A DNA stretch of 8,843 nt from positions 1 to 8,843 of the forward strand of contig CAMOQI010000018.1 of assembly GCA_946622835.1 (NCBI GenBank), given 5' to 3'. The position numbers were made by a program, and so were the translations under genes. The stretch comes from an uncultured Candidatus Melainabacteria bacterium. GTDB taxonomy: Bacteria; Cyanobacteriota; Vampirovibrionia; Gastranaerophilales; Gastranaerophilaceae. Shown here one piece after another: positions 1 through 5,922 of the stretch; within the stretch, counting starts at the first letter, position 1; each line of letters opens with the position of its first letter. The notes under the pieces were generated by a model. That model was not told the DNA's origin. It saw nothing but the letters and a program-made list of their open reading frames with translations, and searched no databases.

Positions 1-691
1 GCAACAACAACTTCAAAGTCTTTTGAGGATTGTTTTCCGACGCTATCGCAACGCTTGCGTTGATAAATTTTGCCATCTCCTTAAGCTGAGTAAGATCGGT
101 TATACCGGCTTTTGATGCCTCAGTCATTTGCATTATAAGCTTTGTTATCGCCTCTTTACCGTTTATTTGGAACAATTGCGCAATTTGATTAAGGTTAATC
201 ATTCCGCCTGAAAGAATATCAAGATTCTTAAACGCACCATGAATCTGGCTTGCAAGTTGAACATTTACCATCTCTTTTGCCGCAGAAGTGTCAAGCCCTT
301 GCAACTGAGCAAGGATTTGTGCTTGCATCTGCGACAGGTTAATTCTTTGCGCAGCCATTTGGTTTGAAAACATTTGATTAAACTGAGCTTGGGTCATTCC
401 GCGCTGAACCATATATATAAACTCATTGGCATTTCTTGGAAAACCCAATATATCTTTTGCAAATACGGCTTGACCTTGCGCAGTATTAGACGGCATCGTC
501 GGAGTCGGAGTGTTCGGGGTTGGCAAGGGTTTTGGAATATCCGCAGGCTTTGGAGTGTTTTGCGCAGCAGGTGCAGGCATCGGCTGAGGCTGTATTTGCG
601 GCATATTATTTGCATTTTTGGCACCAAAAGTTTGGTTATTATAATTCTGAGCAAAATTATTGAAAAATCTTTTTATATCAATTCCTGCCAT
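1..691 (-). CDS. Pro/Gln-rich hypothetical protein, 3' end beyond the left edge
   Basis: The reading frame is open for 230 codons from an ATG at 689-691 (MAGIDIKRFFNNF) to the window edge, so the C-terminus is missing. Three parts are visible. Residues 1-30 are Asn-rich. Residues about 31-70 are a low-complexity Pro/Gln/Thr linker with repeated PxP and TP units. From about residue 75 the protein is predicted mostly helical and rich in Gln, Met and Ala. I see no signal peptide, membrane segment or catalytic motif and do not recognise a family. The start sits 31 bp after the acetyltransferase stop, so the gene is probably the downstream member of the same leftward transcript. The Shine-Dalgarno is poor: AAGAG lies one base before the ATG. 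A structural, scaffold or secretion-related role is possible, but nothing proves it. The frame is sure; the function is unknown. Confidence 0.8.
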   Translation of the reverse strand, partial: MAGIDIKRFFNNFAQNYNNQTFGAKNANNMPQIQPQPMPAPAAQNTPKPADIPKPLPTPNTPTPTMPSNTAQGQAVFAKDILGFPRNANEFIYMVQRGMTQAQFNQMFSNQMAAQRINLSQMQAQILAQLQGLDTSAAKEMVNVQLASQIHGAFKNLDILSGGMINLNQIAQLFQINGKEAITKLIMQMTEASKAGITDLTQLKEMAKFINASVAIASENNPQKTLKLLL

Positions 692-722
692 ACTCTTAAT
701 TTAAATGATTTTTTTTGTTTGG

Positions 723-1697
723 TCAAGATATTGGAAGATAAGACTGAGGATAGCTGTAATCCTCCATAAATCCTAAGTTTTTATACAGTCTTAAAGCTTG
801 AAGATTATTGGTTTCAGTTGTTGTGTTAATCTCGGTAATCGGGGTTCCGTAACGATTGACCGCCATTATCACATAATCCATTGAATGCTTCAACATAATT
901 GTTGATAACCCTTTACCTTGGTGCTCTTGTTTTATACCAACAATCGGAATATTTACAATAGAACCGCCTGTGAGATTCATAAAAGAAAAGCCTATAGGTT
1001 TGCCTTGATACAACAATACGCTTGTAGAATTCGGCATAAATTCGGCATATACGTTATTAACAATTTTTTCTATTATATCCCTTGTGCCCTCAAGCGTTGT
1101 AAATCTTGGATCAAACAATGCATCCGAGCTGTCTTTAAATGCCTCTTGAATAACTTCTACCGCATCATCTAAATACTTGTCTTCCCAAGAAACAACTTCG
1201 TAATCATCAGGCTGTTTGACTATTCTTGCGTGCTCAAAAACCTCCTGACATACGGGTTTGTCAAATTTAAAACGTAGAACTTCTATTCCAACGAACTTAA
1301 ACCCGAGTCTTGCAATTGTACTGATGAGATTTTTTTGTTCGCCCAACATCGGATAACATACTATCTTTTCACGTCGCAATGTTGCAGTAACATCGATAAA
1401 TTTTTCCAAAAGCTCCCTTGCCATATCGTTAAATTCTTCTTTTGAAAATGAATGAATGATATTTAATTCAACGGCTTCTGAAATTGCTGTTGTATAAACC
1501 AAGAAAGCTTTTGCAACGTCATCATCATAAAGGACAATACATTTTATCAAATCTTTATCTAAAGCTTCCAGAAATCCTTCATAATCAAGAGGTTCAAGCT
1601 CAAAATTGTACTCACTTGCCGCTTTTGATTTAAAATCTTCATACAAGTCTTGGAATTTGTCATAATCATCTGTCGTTAGAATTTTTGTAGTATACAT
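723..1697 (-). CDS. GNAT-family N-acetyltransferase, two-domain
   Basis: A 324-residue protein whose C-terminal half (about 165-315) is a clear GNAT fold. Motif A, the acetyl-CoA pyrophosphate loop, is QEHQGKGLS at 257-265, following a beta strand ending VGI. Motif B is NNLQALRLYKNLGF at 297-310. The N-terminal half (about 1-150) also looks like a GNAT fold: it ends in LGFKFVGIEVLRFKF (131-145), resembling the terminal GNAT strands, but lacks a recognisable Q/RxxGxG/A loop. It is probably a degenerate non-catalytic copy. The family transfers acetyl from acetyl-CoA to an amine; the substrate cannot be read from sequence. It follows ribBA by 12 bp and should be co-translated with it, but a direct role in riboflavin metabolism is not implied. 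No signal peptide is seen, so it is likely cytosolic. Confidence 0.9.
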   Translation of the reverse strand: MYTTKILTTDDYDKFQDLYEDFKSKAASEYNFELEPLDYEGFLEALDKDLIKCIVLYDDDVAKAFLVYTTAISEAVELNIIHSFSKEEFNDMARELLEKFIDVTATLRREKIVCYPMLGEQKNLISTIARLGFKFVGIEVLRFKFDKPVCQEVFEHARIVKQPDDYEVVSWEDKYLDDAVEVIQEAFKDSSDALFDPRFTTLEGTRDIIEKIVNNVYAEFMPNSTSVLLYQGKPIGFSFMNLTGGSIVNIPIVGIKQEHQGKGLSTIMLKHSMDYVIMAVNRYGTPITEINTTTETNNLQALRLYKNLGFMEDYSYPQSYLPIS

Positions 1698-1706
1698 TTA
1701 TCATTT

Positions 1707-1711
1707 TCCTT
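1707..1711 (-). promoter_or_regulatory. Shine-Dalgarno of the GNAT gene overlapping the ribBA stop codon
   Basis: On the minus strand AAGGA lies 9 bases before the acetyltransferase ATG. Its first two bases are the last two of the ribBA TAA stop (TAAGGA). A ribosome terminating on ribBA would sit over this site, which suggests translational coupling and supports the ATG at 1697 as the start. Confidence 0.7.
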
Positions 1712-2921
1712 ATAAATAGTGATTCATTTTTTCTTTTTTAGTATCCATATACCTTTGATTGTACCGCGTAATCTCGGAAGGTACCTTAACAAGCTCGTTT
1801 ATATGCAATCCATATCCTTCAAGTCCTTTAATTTTTTTAGGATTATTTGATATGAGATTAAAATTAGTATAACCCAAATCAACAAGAATCTGAGCCCCCG
1901 TTCCGTAATCCCTCAAATCAGACTTGAATCCAAGCGACAAATTAGCTTCCACCGTATCTTGCCCCATTTCTTGAAGCTTATATGCCTTAATTTTATTACA
2001 AAGCCCTATGCCGCGTCCTTCATGGTCAGTTAAATAGACAACCGCGCCTTTCCCGTATTCGTCAATATACCTAAGGGCATTATGAAGTTGAGAATTACAA
2101 TCACATTTTAGACTATGAAAAATATCGCCTGTTAAACACATACTGTGAACTCTGACAACAGGAATCTTATCTGATCCGTCATCTTTCACCAGCGCAACAT
2201 GCTCTGTTCCATTTATGTTATTTCTGTACGCATACAAATTAAATTCCCCATATGCCGTCGGCAAGAATGTCTCCGCTTCCCTTGTAACCAATTTTTCAGA
2301 CTTTAAGCGATGAGCAATAAGTTGAGCAACAGAAATAAATTTCAAACCGTGCTTATCGGCAAATTTTCTTAAATCATCACGCCTTGCCATATGTCCATCA
2401 GGTGCCATAACTTCGCACATAACACCTGCCGGTCTGTGCGCACAAATTTTTGCCAAATCAACAACTGATTCGGTATGACCTGTTCTTTCCAATACCCCGC
2501 CCGCTCTTGCAACGCAAGGGAACATATGCCCGGGCCTGCGCAAATCTGACGGTATTGCATCCGGAGCAATCGCAACCTCTATTGTCTTTGCTCTGTCATA
2601 CGCTGAAATCCCGGTTGTTACCCCGTATTTTTCATCTGCGTCTATACTAATTGTAAATGCGGTCTTCATTTCTTCGGTATTTTTATCAACCATCTGAGGC
2701 AGATCCAATTGTTTTGCTATTTCGGGAGATATTGCAAGACAAACAAGACCTCTTACCTCTGTTGCTAAAAAATTTATAATTTCAGGGGTAACCATTTGTG
2801 CAGAAACTATAACATCTCCCTCATTTTCTCTATCTTCATCATCTGCAACTACAATAGGTTTACCTGAGGCAAAATCTTTTATAGCTTCTTCTATATCATC
2901 AAATCTGAATTTTTCTTCCAT
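1710..2921 (-). CDS. ribBA: bifunctional 3,4-dihydroxy-2-butanone 4-phosphate synthase / GTP cyclohydrolase II
   Basis: Catalyses both entry reactions of riboflavin synthesis: ribulose 5-phosphate to 3,4-dihydroxy-2-butanone 4-phosphate plus formate (N-terminal RibB), and GTP to the diaminopyrimidine intermediate (C-terminal RibA). The 403-residue length is normal for the fusion. RibB, about 5-205, has the acidic metal loop DDEDRENEGD (27-36), RRPGHMFP (128-135) and ERTGHTES (145-152). RibA, about 210-395, has the zinc ligands C262, C273 and C275 in C-x10-C-x-C spacing, DHEGRGIGL (299-307) with the conserved arginine at 303, DLRDYGTGAQIL, and NNPKK. Both halves look catalytically complete. 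A small oddity is VHSMCLTGD at 258-266, where the family usually has VHSECLTGD. The start codon overlaps the ribE stop in TAATG, so translation is probably coupled; a weak GGA lies 8 bases upstream. Cytosolic. Confidence 0.97.
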   Translation of the reverse strand: MEEKFRFDDIEEAIKDFASGKPIVVADDEDRENEGDVIVSAQMVTPEIINFLATEVRGLVCLAISPEIAKQLDLPQMVDKNTEEMKTAFTISIDADEKYGVTTGISAYDRAKTIEVAIAPDAIPSDLRRPGHMFPCVARAGGVLERTGHTESVVDLAKICAHRPAGVMCEVMAPDGHMARRDDLRKFADKHGLKFISVAQLIAHRLKSEKLVTREAETFLPTAYGEFNLYAYRNNINGTEHVALVKDDGSDKIPVVRVHSMCLTGDIFHSLKCDCNSQLHNALRYIDEYGKGAVVYLTDHEGRGIGLCNKIKAYKLQEMGQDTVEANLSLGFKSDLRDYGTGAQILVDLGYTNFNLISNNPKKIKGLEGYGLHINELVKVPSEITRYNQRYMDTKKEKMNHYL

Positions 2922-3562
2922 TACACAAATCCGTTCTCTTGTAAAAATCCTACTGTTATTTTTTTATCATTATCACGCACGGATAACATTTTTTCAATAT
3001 ACCTGGCTAAAATATCAGTTTCAATATTTACAAAATCACCTGTATTCAAATATTTTAGAATTGTATTTTCAAACGTATGAGGGATTATCGCAACTGTAAA
3101 CCTGTTTTCCGCCGCGGTCGCAACAGTTAAACTTATTCCGTTAATTGTAATTGAACCTTTATACACAACATATTTTGAAAAATCATAGGGCAGTTCAATT
3201 TCAAGATTATAAAATTGTGAAAGCTTTTCTATCTTTAAAATTTTACCGACGCAATCAACATGACCGGATACAATATGACCGCCTATACGGGAATTTAATG
3301 TTAATGCACGCTCAAGATCAACTTTATCCCCCTGTTTTAAATTTGAAAACGTAGTAACAGCAAGAGTTTCATCGCTAATTTTTGCAAGAAAAGATGAATT
3401 TTTTAATTCAATTACAGTCTCACAAACACCATTTATTGAAATACTGTCACCGATTTTGGTTCCCTCAAGCACCTTATTGCAAACAACTTCAACAACCGCA
3501 CCATTTGACAGTTTTGAAAAAGTTTTAATTTCTCCGATTTCCTCAATAATTCCCGTGAACAT
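2921..3562 (-). CDS. ribE: riboflavin synthase, alpha (lumazine-binding) type
   Basis: Catalyses the last riboflavin step, dismutation of two 6,7-dimethyl-8-ribityllumazine molecules to riboflavin and the diaminopyrimidine. The 213 residues hold the usual two lumazine-binding barrels (about 1-95 and 96-195). The start MFTGIIEEIG is the family's invariant N-terminus, which fixes the start codon. Other family blocks are INGVCETV (43-50, active-site cysteine C47), GGHIVSGHVD (94-103), KGSITINGISLTV (135-147), IPHTFENT (160-167) and NIETDILARY (179-188). Two positions depart from the usual consensus: GVCETV for GVCLTV, and VDCVG for VDGVG. It overlaps ribBA by one base. There is no Shine-Dalgarno; the promoter lies so close that the mRNA is probably leaderless. 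The enzyme normally works as a trimer in the cytosol. This is RibE in the Bacillus-style naming and RibC in E. coli. Confidence 0.96.
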   Translation of the reverse strand: MFTGIIEEIGEIKTFSKLSNGAVVEVVCNKVLEGTKIGDSISINGVCETVIELKNSSFLAKISDETLAVTTFSNLKQGDKVDLERALTLNSRIGGHIVSGHVDCVGKILKIEKLSQFYNLEIELPYDFSKYVVYKGSITINGISLTVATAAENRFTVAIIPHTFENTILKYLNTGDFVNIETDILARYIEKMLSVRDNDKKITVGFLQENGFV

Positions 3563-3568
3563 AGTTCA

Positions 3569-3597
3569 AGTATAGCATAACAAAGGCTTTTATTCAA
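3569..3597 (-). promoter_or_regulatory. sigma70-type extended -10 promoter of ribE, apparently leaderless
   Basis: On the minus strand the -35 is TTGAAT (3592-3597), the spacer 17 bases, and the -10 TATACT (3569-3574), preceded by TGC, an extended -10 element. Only six bases (TGAACT) separate the -10 from the ribE ATG, so the expected first transcribed base is about 3562, the A of the start codon. The -35 begins three bases after the stop of the preceding gene, so the promoter fills the whole 37-base gap. It would let ribE-ribBA be expressed independently of the upstream pair. Confidence 0.7.
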
Positions 3598-3599
3598 GT

Positions 3600-4433
3600 T
3601 TAATACAAATACAAATCCTCAACCAACTTAATTTCAAAGGCAGAACCGGCCGGAATTGACACAGAACCACCTTTACCAAAAACACCAATCACAGGAGATG
3701 CTATAGCATTAACTCCATAACCCAATGCCCCCACAAATTTTGGAACAAACGATACATACTCTATAATCGGAATGTTAGACATTTTGTTTGAAACTTTTTT
3801 AGTCTTGCCGTAAAAGTTTTCCCCTTTGCTGATTTGCTTTCCTACATTCGACCAATATTTGCGCTTTCCTTTAATATTATTGAAAAATATACGTTTATAA
3901 TTAGCTTTTGTAACTTTTCCATCCGCGGAATATGTCTTTGAACCTGTTGTAATCGAATTTATTCTCACGACAACAAGCCCGCCGTTTCCCGCAAGCTGAG
4001 GATTGTGCGAATTCACAATAACCCCGTTTAACTTTGAACCTGCAGGAATTGTCAAAGTTTTTGTATAAACATGAGCAGAAGTTGTAAATGATACATTTGA
4101 ACCTATTCTTATACTGTCAGTTATCAACTGATTGGATTTGACAGGAAATTTCAAGCCCGCTCGAAGCTTTACAGCCTTTGACTTATCTATCGGAGTTATA
4201 TTTAAAGTTGAATTTGAAAAATTAGGCTGAGTCTTTGGCACTGTTGTTTGGACTTGAGTTTTCTGAGTTGAATTGTCTATTTTAGGAAGATTTGGCAAAA
4301 CTTCATAATTCAATTTTGAAGAATCATATTTCTTTTTAATCTCCTCATCTACAGACATATCAAGCTCATATGCAACCGCACAGCATCCAAAAAATATAAT
4401 CGCCATAGATGTATAAATAAGCTTTCGTAACAT
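3600..4433 (-). CDS. secreted beta-rich hypothetical protein with two IPAGS boxes
   Basis: A 277-residue exported protein of unknown function. Residues 1-21 form a signal peptide: basic MLRK, a hydrophobic core TSMAIIFFGCC, and an AVA/Y cleavage site after residue 21. The FFGC at 14-17 is a poor lipobox, so lipoprotein processing is less likely. A low-complexity Gln/Thr/Pro linker follows (about 55-75). From about residue 87 the pattern is alternating beta: VKLRAGLKFPVKS, then TLTIPAGSKLNGVIV (IPAGS at 129-133), GGLVVVRINSI (151-161), and near the end VSIPAGSAFEIKLVEDL (IPAGS at 260-264). Two glycine-turn IPAG boxes flanking a barrel-like region, the second followed by a valine-rich strand and DL, recall the VirB10/TrbI C-terminal domain and related envelope beta domains. 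That is a resemblance only. The gene starts 3 bp after the oxidoreductase stop (TAA-ACT-ATG) and has no clear Shine-Dalgarno, so coupled translation is likely. Confidence 0.85.
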   Translation of the reverse strand: MLRKLIYTSMAIIFFGCCAVAYELDMSVDEEIKKKYDSSKLNYEVLPNLPKIDNSTQKTQVQTTVPKTQPNFSNSTLNITPIDKSKAVKLRAGLKFPVKSNQLITDSIRIGSNVSFTTSAHVYTKTLTIPAGSKLNGVIVNSHNPQLAGNGGLVVVRINSITTGSKTYSADGKVTKANYKRIFFNNIKGKRKYWSNVGKQISKGENFYGKTKKVSNKMSNIPIIEYVSFVPKFVGALGYGVNAIASPVIGVFGKGGSVSIPAGSAFEIKLVEDLYLY

Positions 4434-4436
4434 AGT

Positions 4437-5813
4437 TTAATTCTTTTCCAACATATCATTAATTGCCCTTGCGGCTTTTTTCCCTGCGCCCATTGCATTT
4501 ATGGCATTTGATTCCCCGACAGGTGCAACATCGCCTCCTGCATATACCGTTGCAATATTTGTTGCTCGGGTTTGCCCGTCAACTTTAATATAGCCTTTTG
4601 AATCTGTTATAAGATCTAAACCTTCTTCACTTGCGGAGTTTTGGATAATCGGATTAGGGCCTGTGCCAAGTGCAACAATTACCGTATCAACATTTTCTGT
4701 TACATATTTGCCGGTTCCTACAGGACGTCTTCTGCCCGATTCATCAGGCTCGCCAAGTTCCATTATTTCAAATTTCATCCCTTGAACATAACCGTCTTTT
4801 TCCAATATTTCAACAGGAGCGTGTAAAAATTTAAATTCAATCCCTTCTTCTTTTGCGTGGCGAATTTCTTCAAGCCGTGCGGGAAGCTCTTTTTCTGTTC
4901 TGCGATACAAAATTGACACCTCTTCAAATCCGACACGTACAGCCGTTCTGGCAGCATCCATTGCAACATTTCCACCCCCGATTACAGCGACTTTCTTTCC
5001 TACCTTTAAAGGGGTGACACAATTTTTCCCGTCAGCACCCATCAAGTTAACACGGGTTAAGAATTCATTGGCAGAATATACCCCGTTAAGATTTTCACCT
5101 TTTATATGCATCATTTTGGGCAGCCCCGCACCGGAGCATATAAATATAGCATCAAATCCGTCATCTTTTAACTGTTTTAAAGTAATTGATTTACCGACAA
5201 TAACATTTGTTTTAAATTCCACTCCCATTTGCTTAAGATTTTGAATTTCTCTGTCAAGAAATTTCCTTGGGAGCCTAAAAGGAGGAATTCCATAACGCAA
5301 CACTCCGCCTAACTCATGCAATGCTTCAAATACAACAACCTCATGACCTGCTTTTCTAAAATCGGCGGCAGCCGTAATTCCTGCGCAACCCGAACCAACA
5401 ACAGCCACTTTTTTACCCGAAGGTTTAATATCAAATGTTTCTGCCGAGGTATTATCTCCGACATAACGCTCTAAAGCACCGATAGAAACAGCTTCTCCAC
5501 GAATTCCCAATATGCAATTCCCCTCGCACTGCCTTTCTTGAGGGCAAACTCGACCGCAAACCGACGGGAGCATATTTGTTTGCCGAATTATTTTTCCTGC
5601 CTCATCAAGCTCGCCTTTCTTTAAAGCATCAATAAATTTGGGAATTTGGATATTAACAGGGCAGCCCTGAACACATTTTGGATTTTTACACTGCAAACAT
5701 CGCGAAGCTTCTATTGCTGCCTGCTCCGATGTAAAATTACTCTCAACAGCTTCAAAATTACTTCTTCTCTCAATTTTATCCTGTTCTTTTACTCTTTGCC
5801 TCTGCACTGCCAT
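4437..5813 (-). CDS. gltD: glutamate synthase small-subunit-like NAD(P)H oxidoreductase (GltD/NfnB family)
   Basis: An FAD- and NAD(P)H-binding oxidoreductase with an N-terminal Fe-S domain. Residue numbers count from the upstream in-frame ATG at 5822. Two cysteine clusters, C42-C45-C50-C54 and C89-C93-C99-C103, are the [4Fe-4S] ligands of the GltD/dihydropyrimidine dehydrogenase type. The FAD-binding loop is VVGSGCAG (141-148), the NAD(P)H loop IGGGNVAMD (281-289), and the closing FAD motif YAGGDV (427-432). In the family it carries electrons from NADPH to the glutamate synthase large subunit, or forms NfnB with a ferredoxin-NAD partner. Neither partner is next to it here, so the exact reaction is open. 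I start it at 5813 because AAAAGGG lies 9 bases before that ATG but directly abuts the ATG at 5822. It is first in a pair with the secreted-protein gene and has its own promoter. Confidence 0.92.
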   Translation of the reverse strand: MAVQRQRVKEQDKIERRSNFEAVESNFTSEQAAIEASRCLQCKNPKCVQGCPVNIQIPKFIDALKKGELDEAGKIIRQTNMLPSVCGRVCPQERQCEGNCILGIRGEAVSIGALERYVGDNTSAETFDIKPSGKKVAVVGSGCAGITAAADFRKAGHEVVVFEALHELGGVLRYGIPPFRLPRKFLDREIQNLKQMGVEFKTNVIVGKSITLKQLKDDGFDAIFICSGAGLPKMMHIKGENLNGVYSANEFLTRVNLMGADGKNCVTPLKVGKKVAVIGGGNVAMDAARTAVRVGFEEVSILYRRTEKELPARLEEIRHAKEEGIEFKFLHAPVEILEKDGYVQGMKFEIMELGEPDESGRRRPVGTGKYVTENVDTVIVALGTGPNPIIQNSASEEGLDLITDSKGYIKVDGQTRATNIATVYAGGDVAPVGESNAINAMGAGKKAARAINDMLEKN

Positions 5814-5822
5814 AATCGCCAT

Positions 5823-5829
5823 CCCTTTT
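5823..5829 (-). promoter_or_regulatory. Shine-Dalgarno that selects the second ATG of the oxidoreductase
   Basis: AAAAGGG on the minus strand ends immediately before an in-frame ATG at 5822 and nine bases before a second in-frame ATG at 5813. Only the second spacing suits initiation, so the protein most likely begins MAVQRQRVKEQD rather than MAIMAVQRQR. Confidence 0.6.
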
Positions 5830-5846
5830 AAATACCATACACAAAA

Positions 5847-5875
5847 ATTTTAATTAAAAAACGCATACGTTGCAA
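5847..5875 (-). promoter_or_regulatory. promoter of the oxidoreductase operon
   Basis: Reading leftward, -35 TTGCAA (5870-5875), a 17-base spacer and -10 TAAAAT (5847-5852). Transcription would start near 5840, giving a short leader of about 27 bases that contains the AAAAGGG Shine-Dalgarno. A poorer alternative, TGG-TATTTA ending six bases before the 5822 ATG, also exists. Confidence 0.55.
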
Positions 5876-5880
5876 GTATG
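5864..5880. repeat. imperfect 17-bp dyad over the shared -35, possible operator
   Basis: CATAC (5864-5868) and GTATG (5876-5880) are perfect inverted arms around TTGCAA-containing sequence. With the centre at 5872, six of eight position pairs are complementary. It covers the -35 hexamer used in both directions, where a repressor or activator could act on both genes. It may also be chance in an AT-rich promoter. Confidence 0.35.
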
Positions 5881-5898
5881 TTTCGTTTATGTTTAAAT
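5870..5898 (+). promoter_or_regulatory. promoter of the membrane-protein gene
   Basis: Reading rightward, -35 TTGCAA (5870-5875), a 17-base spacer and -10 TTAAAT (5893-5898), with TGT just upstream as an extended -10. Transcription would start near 5905, a few bases before the Shine-Dalgarno at 5913. The -10 matches consensus at only four of six positions. The -35 hexamer is its own reverse complement and is the same one used by the leftward promoter. Confidence 0.5.
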
Positions 5899-5912
5899 TG
5901 GATTGTATTTTT

Positions 5913-5920
5913 AGGGGGTG
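5913..5920 (+). promoter_or_regulatory. Shine-Dalgarno setting the membrane-protein start
   Basis: AGGGGGTG differs by one base from AGGAGGTG and lies two bases before the ATG at 5923. It argues against the longer open frame beginning at 5878, whose ATG falls between the -35 and -10 elements and has no ribosome binding site. Confidence 0.75.
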
Positions 5921-5922
5921 CT

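Noticed and set aside
49..62. Perfect inverted repeat CAACGC-TT-GCGTTG.
   Set aside because: The two-base loop cannot form a normal hairpin, and it lies in coding sequence (NASVA codons). Probably chance.
394..654. An 86-codon minus-strand open frame and a 131-codon plus-strand frame (374-769) in the first 770 bases.
   Set aside because: Both lie over the Pro/Gln-rich gene in other frames. Their products are Arg/Leu/Ile-rich with no protein-like pattern, whereas the 1-691 frame is open throughout with coherent composition.
5878..5922. An upstream ATG extending the membrane-protein gene by 15 codons.
   Set aside because: It falls inside the promoter between the -35 and -10 and has no Shine-Dalgarno, while the ATG at 5923 has AGGGGGTG just before it.
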